From Puniceicoccaceae bacterium (GTDB taxonomy: Bacteria > Verrucomicrobiota > Verrucomicrobiia > Opitutales > JAFGAQ01), in the NCBI GenBank assembly GCA_028285755.1, contig JANQOQ010000014.1, positions 124,001-188,000 of the forward strand: DNA of 64,000 nt, read 5' to 3'. The notes below the pieces were generated by a model. It saw only the letters and a list, made by a program, of their open reading frames with translations. It was not told where the DNA came from and searched no databases. Below are positions 40,058 to 47,275 of the stretch, in pieces. How positions within the stretch are numbered: position 1 is the first letter of the stretch; each line of letters starts with the position of its first letter. The position numbers were made by a program, and so were the translations under genes.

Positions 40058-40141
40058 ATCGATTTTGCTAGTTGCAGCTTTAACAAACAACAATCGAATG
40101 GGTTGGCAGAATTAGAAAATATATCAGGCATTACTTTTTTA

Positions 40142-40162
40142 ATCCTGTATATCCTGTCTAAA
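40142..40162. repeat. Direct repeat, left copy flanking the GH16 island
   Basis: 21-nt unit, core ATCCTGTATATCCTGTC followed by TAAA, found between fabF and the 40171 gene. The identical 21 nt recur at 42457-42477, bracketing an AT-rich stretch that holds a GH16 gene. Confidence 0.9.
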
Positions 40163-40170
40163 TAGTAAAT

Positions 40171-40458
40171 TCACCACTCCACCAGTCGTAGCGACTGTAC
40201 GATCTGGTAGAGCACCCAGCCACACGACAGTGCCATAACCGCATAGATAATATACCAGCGCCGCTTTGTCTGCACTTCGGTTACATTTTGATACTGGTTG
40301 CGTTTGATCTCCTTCTGTCTGCGAATCCGGGTACGCTTCGCTTTGGGAAAGGTCCGCTTATGCGGTTTTGGCTTGCGGGTAGTGCGCACTGTTGACCTGC
40401 GTGGCGATTTTTGCCACGTCTGCCACTCCAGAAACTTTTTAAAGATTGAACCCCGCAC
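40171..40458 (-). CDS. Small basic protein with a C-terminal membrane span
   Basis: 95 residues: a very basic N-terminal ~60 residues (TRKPKPHKRTFPKAKRTRIR) and one membrane span near the C-terminus (YIIYAVMALSCGWVLYQIV), ending L-R-L-V-E-W. The start is a GTG at 40458. A positively charged cytoplasmic tail with a single span could bind nucleic acid or the membrane; no known family. Located next to the left copy of the direct repeat. Confidence 0.5.
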   Translation of the reverse strand: MRGSIFKKFLEWQTWQKSPRRSTVRTTRKPKPHKRTFPKAKRTRIRRQKEIKRNQYQNVTEVQTKRRWYIIYAVMALSCGWVLYQIVQSLRLVEW

Positions 40459-40923
40459 CTTGAAAGAAACTTTAATTTTTTCCAGATTTTAGAACAATCC
40501 CAAATTAGTCCATTAGGCTGATTTTTAATTCCTACTTTCTGGATATTGGCATGGCACTTATCTCGGAGAGCAAAAAACAATTTTAATCACTTCCACTTTA
40601 CAAAAGAAGGTTGCCTGCCTGTAGGGATTGCGAAGTGCGCTTGTTCCCAGTACGTTAGCCGGACTAATTGATAGAATTTTCGTTGTTTATTATTGTATTT
40701 GTTGATGGTTACTTAGACACAGTCTGGATTTAAGTATTTGCAAATCGGCTTCTTAGAAAGCTAAAGTCATTATAATTAAGAAGAACCCATGGGGTAATTA
40801 TAAATACAAATATGAAAATATCTTATATGAAAGCTAAAGCGATACCTGAGTTGCTATGCTTCATATTTGCAGTTACTAAGTACAATGATCTCCTCTACAA
40901 CCACAATTCCTGATTATAAGTAA
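40459..40923. other. AT-rich gene-free stretch upstream of the GH16 gene
   Basis: 465 bases of markedly higher AT content than the fab operon or panB, with no convincing frame on either strand and no strong hairpin. Probably contains the promoter of the GH16 gene. Confidence 0.5.
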
Positions 40924-42162
40924 ATGAATATCATTAACTTAGGACTTAGATTATCCGCTTGTCTCTATTTGTCTATAAATCTGTATTCAAATCTAACCGA
41001 AGACTATAAGTTAGTTTTTGTGGATGATTTCGAGGGAACTTCATTGGACGAATCGAAGTGGTTTTATCGCGAAACCGATTTATATGCAGGAGGCTATAAC
41101 CTCAAAGAAAATGTAAGTGTCTCCGATGGAGTGCTTTCCCTGAAATTTGAAAAAAAAGATGTCAATCAGGATGGTATCCCTGACTACACCGGGGCGGGAG
41201 TAATCACGCGATCCAACTTCGGGTATGGATACTACGAAACCAAGGCCAGATTATTCGGGAAAGGCACAGGCCTTCATTCCTCATTTTGGACCATGGGGCT
41301 TAACTATGATAATACCATAAAGAGCGTTCGACCACTTATCGATAATAAGCTACTACCCTATCACAACAAAATTATAGAGATCGATGGGTTCGAACAGGAT
41401 TCAAACCTGCCGGAGTTTTTTAAAACAAATGCTCATATTCACACGCCTGTGCATGAACGAAAGGGATCCATGAGCCATTTTATCGATACCCGGGAATGGT
41501 TTGTTGCAGGCTTTGACTATTCACCGGGGCTTATTCGTTATTATTTAAATGGTAAATTAGTAAGAACCCTCCCATTTGAAACAAAATTTGCACAACAACT
41601 CTTGTGGTTAACTGCACTGGCTAATAACAGACTTTCCGGAGAATTGTCTGAAGTTCCCGAAGGCGCAAAGTCACAGTATGATTACTTCAAATTCTATGCA
41701 AAGTCATTACCCGGAGTAAATCGAGTATCCAATGCGGGATTTGACTACAATCGTGAAGCTTATGACAACGATCATCCCATGGCTTGGATTGAAACCGAGG
41801 ATGAGACAGCTTCAAAAGTTACCAGGGTACAGGCTGTAACAGGAAACTATTATCTCAAGCACGAATCTCCAAACGGTGACTACACGGTAACTACCAAACA
41901 GATTATAGAAAACATACCGAACAGCATCTATCAATTTTCCGTAAGAACTAAAAGCTCAGGAGGGCAGGAGCTAGCTTGTATTACATTCGTGGGAACCCAA
42001 TTAAATAAACAGATCTTAATACCAGCATCATCCGAATGGAATCAGATCACTTTGGAGAATATCCCGGTAACAGATCATAAGATAATTATCGAAATAACAT
42101 CGGTTGCCCAGAAGAATCAATGGCTTCATGTCGACGATGTTTTTTTTGCAGAAATGCCTTAG
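40924..42162 (+). CDS. GH16-family glycoside hydrolase with C-terminal carbohydrate-binding-like domain
   Basis: 412 residues. N-terminal hydrophobic segment (LGLRLSACLYLSINLYS) is probably a signal peptide. The catalytic E-x-D-x2-E motif is I-I-E-I-D-G-F-E-Q at about residue 150, in a beta jelly-roll preceded by F-V-D-D-F-E-G-T-S-L-D-E-S-K-W and Y-Y-E-T-K-A-R-L-F-G-K. Clan members cut beta-1,3/1,4-glucans, agarose, carrageenan or porphyran by a retaining mechanism; which one cannot be said. Residues about 265-412 are a beta-sandwich of CBM type. AT-rich island gene, no operon partner. Confidence 0.88.
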   Translation: MNIINLGLRLSACLYLSINLYSNLTEDYKLVFVDDFEGTSLDESKWFYRETDLYAGGYNLKENVSVSDGVLSLKFEKKDVNQDGIPDYTGAGVITRSNFGYGYYETKARLFGKGTGLHSSFWTMGLNYDNTIKSVRPLIDNKLLPYHNKIIEIDGFEQDSNLPEFFKTNAHIHTPVHERKGSMSHFIDTREWFVAGFDYSPGLIRYYLNGKLVRTLPFETKFAQQLLWLTALANNRLSGELSEVPEGAKSQYDYFKFYAKSLPGVNRVSNAGFDYNREAYDNDHPMAWIETEDETASKVTRVQAVTGNYYLKHESPNGDYTVTTKQIIENIPNSIYQFSVRTKSSGGQELACITFVGTQLNKQILIPASSEWNQITLENIPVTDHKIIIEITSVAQKNQWLHVDDVFFAEMP

Positions 42163-42176
42163 TTGAACGAGTCATG

Positions 42177-42293
42177 ATAAAACCTGACAGCTGCATGATT
42201 GACCATGGAAGGTCAGTCTGGAATGCGGACAAACAAAGGTTATTTATTCGATATCATACAAACCCGGTTCAACTTCTCGCAAAATACGGATGA
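42177..42293 (+). pseudogene. Possible remnant of a phytanoyl-CoA-dioxygenase-like (PhyH) C-terminus
   Basis: The frame reads I-K-P-D-S-C-M-I-D-H-G-R-S-V-W-N-A-D-K-Q-R-L-F-I-R-Y-H-T-N-P, which resembles the K-P-G-x-x-x-x-x-x-H-x-x-x-x-N-x-S-x-x-x-R-x-x-x-x-x-R-Y stretch of PhyH dioxygenases, then stops at 42293. No start codon, no upstream remainder. A following frame (NTDDPSFLDSFSVTGEVY) may be a further scrap. Weak. Confidence 0.35.
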
Positions 42294-42456
42294 TCCGTCT
42301 TTCCTGGACTCATTTTCAGTGACCGGTGAAGTGTATTGATATCAATGGAACGCAGAGATTATTGGCAAAGCTGAAAAAGATTGTATACTGGCTACTAAAG
42401 AAATGGGTAGTGATATCTATCTTCCGGGAGTAACATCACGCTAATTTATCTTGTTG

Positions 42457-42477
42457 ATCCTGTATATCCTGTCTAAA
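42457..42477. repeat. Direct repeat, right copy flanking the GH16 island
   Basis: Identical 21-nt unit to 40142-40162, 2.3 kb away, in the same orientation. Confidence 0.9.
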
Positions 42478-42500
42478 AATAATCTCTTTTAGCATATAAA

Positions 42501-42549
42501 ATCCGTGCCAATCTGTGGCTAAATAAATAAACCTGTGGCTAATCAATCC
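42501..42549. repeat. CTGTGGCTAA-type repeat covering the panB start
   Basis: ATCCGTGCCAATCTGTGGC at 42501-42519 then, after AAATAAATAA, a second partial unit CCTGTGGCTAATCAATCC. The GTG used as the predicted start of panB lies inside this second unit. Confidence 0.6.
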
Positions 42550-43338
42550 AGTACAAGCCGTGAAAAAACCACGGTGAAAACCATCAAGGCGCTCAAGGGT
42601 GAGCGCCCCATTGTCGCCATCACCGCCTACGACGCTTTGATGACCCGCCTCATCGACGATGCGGTGGACCTCATCCTCGTGGGAGACTCCATGGGTAATA
42701 CCGCACTCGGCTACGAAAACACTGTTAACGTCACGCTGGATACCATCATCCATCACGCCGCTGCAGTCAACCGTGCTCAGCCCAAGGCCCTCGTCATTGC
42801 AGATATTCCCTTTGGCGATGCTTACCTGAGTAGCGATTCCCTGTTGCTGGCGTCCCGCCGCCTCATGCAGGAGGCCGGGGTTCAGGCGGTAAAGATTGAG
42901 GTCGGCAGCGAGTCCCTTTTCCCGAAAATTGAAAACCTCATTAACGCCGGTATCCCCGTTATGGGGCACATCGGCCTGCTCCCGCAGACCATTAACGCGC
43001 TCGGTAGCTATCGTAGCTATGGCAACCGCGAGGCCGGAAGAATGCGTTTGATTAACTGGGCACAGCAACTCGAAAGCATAGGCTGCTTCAGTGTCCTTGG
43101 TGAAATGATTAAACCAGAAGCTGCAGGTGAAATTACAAAACGAATTGATGTTCCCTTCATCGGTATCGGCTGCGGAGTGGACTGCGACGGGCAGATCCTC
43201 GTCCTCTCGGACGTGCTCGGCCTCAGCCCGGATTCCCCTTTCTTCGCCAAACAATACGTAGACCTCTCCGCCGCGATCAAAGACGCTGTTGCTAACTACG
43301 CCAGCGAGGTCACCCAAAAACAATTTCCCCAAAAGTGA
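42535..43338 (+). CDS. panB: 3-methyl-2-oxobutanoate hydroxymethyltransferase
   Basis: 267 residues. G-E-R-P-I-V-A-I-T-A-Y-D-A-L, L-V-G-D-S-M-G-N, D-I-P-F-G-D, A-V-K-I-E-V-G, P-V-M-G-H-I-G-L-L-P-Q, and D-G-Q-I-L-V-L-S-D match PanB, which adds a hydroxymethyl group to 3-methyl-2-oxobutanoate for pantothenate synthesis. The GTG start at 42535 falls in a repeat; GTG at 42574 (V-K-T-I-K-A-L-K) is an alternative. 17 bp from gpsA, so co-transcribed. Confidence 0.95.
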   Translation: MANQSSTSREKTTVKTIKALKGERPIVAITAYDALMTRLIDDAVDLILVGDSMGNTALGYENTVNVTLDTIIHHAAAVNRAQPKALVIADIPFGDAYLSSDSLLLASRRLMQEAGVQAVKIEVGSESLFPKIENLINAGIPVMGHIGLLPQTINALGSYRSYGNREAGRMRLINWAQQLESIGCFSVLGEMIKPEAAGEITKRIDVPFIGIGCGVDCDGQILVLSDVLGLSPDSPFFAKQYVDLSAAIKDAVANYASEVTQKQFPQK

Positions 43339-43355
43339 TACGGGTTAAATAAAGA

Positions 43356-44360
43356 ATGAATATTTCGATTTTAGGAGCCGGTGCCTGGGGCACCGCCATG
43401 GCCGTACTGCTCGATCAGGCAGGCCACCGCATCACATTGGTTCCCCGACGCATTGAGCACGCGTTCGATCTCGCCGAAAAGCGTGAAAATATCGACTACC
43501 TGCCCGGCATCCCATTCTCCGATAGCCTGCAGATCGGCTTTGAGATCGCCCCTACACTCTTTGAGGCGCAGGCGATCATCCTCGCCTGTCCGGCCAAGGG
43601 TCTGGAAACCCTCGTGAAGCAGGTCTCTCAATCCCTTGAGGGCGCACACGAGCTGAAGTGGGCCGTCACCCTTTGCAAAGGCCTGGTGGATGAGGGCCTC
43701 AAGCTTCCCACCGACTACGTGAAAGAGGCGCTCCCGCAGCTCAACTGCGCGATGCTCACCGGCCCCACCTACGCGCGCGAAGTCGCCGAAGGCAAACCCA
43801 CGGCAATGGTGCTCGCCAGCGAGCAGAGCGGGGAATCCTTGGAACAGCTCCAGGCTGCCCTCTGCACCCCCTCCCTGCGCATTTACTCCAGCAACGACCT
43901 TAAAGGCGTCGAGCTCGGCGCTGCCCTGAAAAACGTTTACGCCATAGCCCTGGGCGTCTGCGCAGGCCTCGGGCTCGGGGATAACTCTTCTGCGGCCCTA
44001 ATCACCCGCAGCCTCAATGAAATGGTGCAGGTAGGCACCACGCTCGGGGGTCAGCGGCACACGTTTTATGGCCTCAGCGGCATTGGCGACCTTGTCGCTA
44101 CCTGCTCTGGTGAATGGTCGCGCAACCGCAGCTTCGGCTACGCGCTCGGCCAGGGCAAGACCGTCCCCCAGCTCATGGAAGGCCGACGCACCGTTGTCGA
44201 AGGCTACCGCGCCTCAGCGGCCCTCCAGAAACTCTGCAACCAGGTCGGCATCGAAGCCCCCATCCTCAACGAAGTCGTCGACGTCCTCTACCACCATAAA
44301 CCCCCCGTCGACGCCCTCAAATCCCTCATGTCCCGCACCCTCAAAAGCGAAATCGGGTAA
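43356..44360 (+). CDS. gpsA: Glycerol-3-phosphate dehydrogenase [NAD(P)+]
   Basis: 334 residues. N-terminal G-A-G-A-W-G-T-A-M-A-V-L nucleotide loop, G-P-T-Y-A-R-E-V, the conserved Lys in A-L-K-N-V-Y-A-I-A, and G-D-L-V-A-T-C-S-G-E-W-S-R-N-R-S-F-G. It makes sn-glycerol-3-phosphate from dihydroxyacetone phosphate for phospholipid synthesis. Full length. Forms an operon with panB upstream. Confidence 0.96.
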   Translation: MNISILGAGAWGTAMAVLLDQAGHRITLVPRRIEHAFDLAEKRENIDYLPGIPFSDSLQIGFEIAPTLFEAQAIILACPAKGLETLVKQVSQSLEGAHELKWAVTLCKGLVDEGLKLPTDYVKEALPQLNCAMLTGPTYAREVAEGKPTAMVLASEQSGESLEQLQAALCTPSLRIYSSNDLKGVELGAALKNVYAIALGVCAGLGLGDNSSAALITRSLNEMVQVGTTLGGQRHTFYGLSGIGDLVATCSGEWSRNRSFGYALGQGKTVPQLMEGRRTVVEGYRASAALQKLCNQVGIEAPILNEVVDVLYHHKPPVDALKSLMSRTLKSEIG

Positions 44361-44364
44361 ACCG

Positions 44365-44622
44365 ATGCCAACGATTCTCCTAATATTCGGCTGGAGACTT
44401 CATTTCTTTGCGAATGAGGGAAACGAACCTATTCATATCCATTGTACTAAAGGAGATATGGAATGTAAATACTGGCTCATTCCAGAGGAGTTTGACATTA
44501 TTGAAGCTTACTCCTATAATTTAAGTCTTAAAGAAAGAAGATTAATCCGTAAGATAATTCTGGAAAATTTTGAATATATCGAAGAAAAGTGGCTCGAATT
44601 CCAAAAGAGAAAAAATCCATGA
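44365..44622 (+). CDS. DUF4160 protein
   Basis: 85 residues starting M-P-T-I-L-L-I-F-G-W-R-L-H-F-F-A-N-E-G-N-E-P-I-H-I-H, the DUF4160 signature (N-E-G-x-E-P-x-H-x-H), with a C-terminal E-K-W-L-E-F-Q-K. Its stop overlaps the start of the DUF2442 gene (ATGA). The two-gene pair is common and mobile-looking in bacteria and has been suspected to be toxin-antitoxin-like; no activity is proven. AT-rich against gpsA just upstream. Confidence 0.9.
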   Translation: MPTILLIFGWRLHFFANEGNEPIHIHCTKGDMECKYWLIPEEFDIIEAYSYNLSLKERRLIRKIILENFEYIEEKWLEFQKRKNP

Positions 44623-44873
44623 AAAAGCACCATGAAGTCGTATCCATTCACTTTTCAGATACTCACATGATTCTCGATGTGGATGGGGCTCAGCATGAAT
44701 TTGTAATCGCTGAGATATCTCCATTATTGGAAAAGGCGACTAGTCAGGAACGCAATACTTTCCAAATCTCTCCTTCCGGATACGGAATCCATTGGCCCAT
44801 GCTTGACGAGGACCTCTCAATCGATGGCCTCTTGGGTATCAAACATATGCCTCCTCAGGCAATTGCAAAGTAG
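44619..44873 (+). CDS. DUF2442 protein
   Basis: 84 residues from ATG 44619 inside the DUF4160 stop, chosen over the in-frame upstream start at 44589. Contains I-H-F-S-D-T-H-M-I-L-D-V-D-G, S-P-L-L-E-K-A-T and the C-terminal G-Y-G-I-H-W-P-M-L-D-E-D-L-S-I-D-G-L, the DUF2442 signature. Partner of the DUF4160 protein, translationally coupled to it. Convergent to the oxidoreductase gene, 3 bp away. Confidence 0.9.
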   Translation: MKKHHEVVSIHFSDTHMILDVDGAQHEFVIAEISPLLEKATSQERNTFQISPSGYGIHWPMLDEDLSIDGLLGIKHMPPQAIAK

Positions 44874-44876
44874 GTT

Positions 44877-45854
44877 TTACACCACATCCACGACCACGTT
44901 GCCGCGCTTACGTCCGGTGTCCACGTGGCGGTGAGCTTCTACGATTTCCGCAAAGGGGTAGTGCCGGTCAACCACAGGCTTGATCGCGCTTTTTTCCAGA
45001 AGCTCTACGAAAAACGCCAAGTCCTCAATATTCTCATCCGCAACGGCACACACCACACGTTTACTATTGCCGATTGCTGCCACGATTTCCCCAAAGCCAA
45101 ACACCGCTGCCAGGTATTTCCCCTCGGGCTTCAACACCGCCTTAGCAGTCTTATAAGTCGAGGCCCCGATTGTCTCAAAGATAAGGTCATACTGCTTATC
45201 ACCCTGCGTGAAATCCTCCGTTTTGTAGTCGATCACGTGATCCGCCCCGAGGGACTTCACCAGCTTCGTATTGCCCGCACTGCACACGCCTGTGACTTCC
45301 GCCCCGTAGTATTTCGCCAGCTGCACCGATGCCGTGCCGACGGCTCCCGACGCTCCATTGATCAATACCTGCTGCCCCGCCTGAATATCGCCTTTATGCT
45401 TCAAAAAACACATTGCTGTAAACATACCAAAGGGAATGCTCGCCGCCTCGCCAAAACTCAGGCTTTCCGGCTTCTTTACAATCGGCGTATCCTCAGGAAC
45501 GCACTTATATTCCGCATGCGCCCCCATGCCGTTCTTTGAACCGATCCCGCCAAACACCGCATCGCCCACCTGAAAGCGCGTCACCTCACTGCCCACCGCT
45601 TCTACGACCCCTGCAACCTCGTTGCCCAATACATAGCGCGGCTTGAATATCCCGAGCATCAGCCGCCCCGGCAACCAGAACAGCGGAGGAAAATTCGAGG
45701 CCCGCACTCGTGCTTCGCCGGACGATACCGTCGTCGCATGCACTTTAATCAGCACTTCATTCGCCTTCGGCTCCGGTTTATCCACCTCGATGATCTGGAC
45801 GACCTCCGGTGGCCCATACTTCGGATAATGTGCACTCTTCATCTTATTACTCAT
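44877..45854 (-). CDS. Zinc-free quinone-oxidoreductase-like NAD(P)-dependent dehydrogenase
   Basis: 325 residues of the medium-chain dehydrogenase superfamily. L-G-N-E-V-A-G-V-V-E-A-V-G-S, L-I-N-G-A-S-G-A-V-G-T-A-S-V-Q-L-A-K-Y (NADPH loop), D-H-V-I-D-Y, and a C-terminal catalytic half. The zinc-ligand Cys/His set of alcohol dehydrogenases is absent, so it belongs with the QOR/NADPH:quinone reductase branch. Substrate unknown. Separate from the Gfo/Idh/MocA genes upstream by 42 bp. Confidence 0.9.
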   Translation of the reverse strand: MSNKMKSAHYPKYGPPEVVQIIEVDKPEPKANEVLIKVHATTVSSGEARVRASNFPPLFWLPGRLMLGIFKPRYVLGNEVAGVVEAVGSEVTRFQVGDAVFGGIGSKNGMGAHAEYKCVPEDTPIVKKPESLSFGEAASIPFGMFTAMCFLKHKGDIQAGQQVLINGASGAVGTASVQLAKYYGAEVTGVCSAGNTKLVKSLGADHVIDYKTEDFTQGDKQYDLIFETIGASTYKTAKAVLKPEGKYLAAVFGFGEIVAAIGNSKRVVCAVADENIEDLAFFVELLEKSAIKPVVDRHYPFAEIVEAHRHVDTGRKRGNVVVDVV

Positions 45855-45896
45855 GAAGAGTAAACCGTGTGGCAGCGATATTATTCAGCGGGACGC

Positions 45897-47261
45897 TCAA
45901 ACACTCCCCAGCTTCCAACCTTCACGTGGAGTTTCGCGCACCAGGGCATCCGCCCCGGCATGGTTGGTGATCTGCATGTTCTCCGCATCCCATTCGAGCC
46001 GTTGATTTGGCACCTGCGTGCTCAGCGCACCCAGTAGCACGATCTCAGTGATCGGGCCGCCCACTACGAAGTTTCCTGCAGGCTGATAGTTCTCCTGACA
46101 CGCCCGCACCCATGCCGTCTCATGGTTACCCTTCACGCGGGGGAGATACGGCTCCGGCCGTTCTGGCATATAGGCTTTGCGCAAACTCTCAGGGTAAATG
46201 CGTGGCGAACTCGCCCCATGCGAACCATGAATGATAAAGCCCTCCTCGCCCACGATTAGTGCACCGATTCTGGGCAGCTTTGCATCATTGGGCAGCCCTT
46301 TCGGTCGCATGGGCTTGAAGCCCCCATCATACCAGTGGAAAGTCACCGCCGGGTTCACTTTACTTGCTGCAAATTCCATCCGCACTTGCGAAGCTCGCGG
46401 AAAACGTTCGATCTCCACATCCTCGGTATTCCAGTGCGAAGTGATCGCCTCAACCGCAGTCGGTGCTCCCAACTCCAGCGCATACCAGGCCGGGTCAAAG
46501 ATGTGGATACCCATATCCCCGAGCGGCCCTGTGCCAAAATCGTGAAACACCCGCCAAAAAGCCGGATGATAATACGGGTGATACGGGCGGTACGGCGCGG
46601 GCCCCAGCCACAGATCCCAGTCCAGCTCATCGGGCACGGGCGGAGTCTCGGGCGGTCGCCCCGCCTCCTGCACATACTTATGCATGGTCGGTGTCGCGGG
46701 GTGCGTGGTCCACCCATGCACTTCCTTCACATTGCCGATCACCCCGTCATTCAGCCATTCTTTAAGCACTTGTGTGCTTTCAAACGATCGACCCTGGTGC
46801 CCCATCTGGTGAATGAGGCCCGATTTTCCGGCCTGCTCCGTCAAATAACGCGTATCTGCGATATTATGCGCGAGCGGTTTCTGCGTATACACATGCAGCC
46901 CGCGACGCAGGGCATCCATAGTGATTTGGGCATGCGAATGATCCGGCGTGGCAATGATCACCCCGTCCAGATCCGTTTCCGCAGCAAACATCTCACGATA
47001 ATCCTGATACTTGTGCGCCTCCGGGAATACTTGACCCCGGTCATAGAGCTTCGTGGTATCCACATCCGCGACCGCGATGACATTGGCCCCCTGGGCATTG
47101 CGTAAATTATGCAGCCCGATATTCTTCAGGCCGATCCCTGCAATATTCAGCTTATTGCTCGGTGCCGATTCCCCCTTGAGCGGAAATTGCAAAAACTGGA
47201 AAGCGGCCGCACTGGCAGCTCCCGCTTTTAAGAAATCTCTGCGTGGGATGGTCTTATCCAT
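45897..47261 (-). CDS. Tat-exported Gfo/Idh/MocA oxidoreductase 1
   Basis: 454 residues. Twin-arginine signal P-R-R-D-F-L-K-A-G-A-A-S-A-A-A-F-Q-F directs folded export. After it, I-A-G-I-G-L-K-N-I-G-L, V-I-A-V-A-D-V-D and the conserved E-K-P equivalent (Y-T-Q-K-P-L-A-H-N) with Lys for NAD(P) and catalysis. H-Q-G-R-S-F-E-S-T and D-M-G-I-H-I-F-D-P-A-W follow. Planctomycete/Verrucomicrobia-type exported oxidoreductases of sugars or inositols are large families without assigned substrates. Paralogue of the gene 14 bp upstream. Confidence 0.92.
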   Translation of the reverse strand: MDKTIPRRDFLKAGAASAAAFQFLQFPLKGESAPSNKLNIAGIGLKNIGLHNLRNAQGANVIAVADVDTTKLYDRGQVFPEAHKYQDYREMFAAETDLDGVIIATPDHSHAQITMDALRRGLHVYTQKPLAHNIADTRYLTEQAGKSGLIHQMGHQGRSFESTQVLKEWLNDGVIGNVKEVHGWTTHPATPTMHKYVQEAGRPPETPPVPDELDWDLWLGPAPYRPYHPYYHPAFWRVFHDFGTGPLGDMGIHIFDPAWYALELGAPTAVEAITSHWNTEDVEIERFPRASQVRMEFAASKVNPAVTFHWYDGGFKPMRPKGLPNDAKLPRIGALIVGEEGFIIHGSHGASSPRIYPESLRKAYMPERPEPYLPRVKGNHETAWVRACQENYQPAGNFVVGGPITEIVLLGALSTQVPNQRLEWDAENMQITNHAGADALVRETPREGWKLGSV

Positions 47262-47275
47262 TCAGCCAACAGTCC

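Noticed and set aside
42436-43332. 298-codon minus-strand frame over panB
   Set aside because: Antisense shadow of panB, which is unmistakable; composition of the shadow is unlike a protein.
44068-44622. Long plus-strand frame running from inside gpsA into the DUF4160 gene
   Set aside because: The first two thirds are a frame shadow of gpsA; only the part from ATG 44365 carries the DUF4160 signature.
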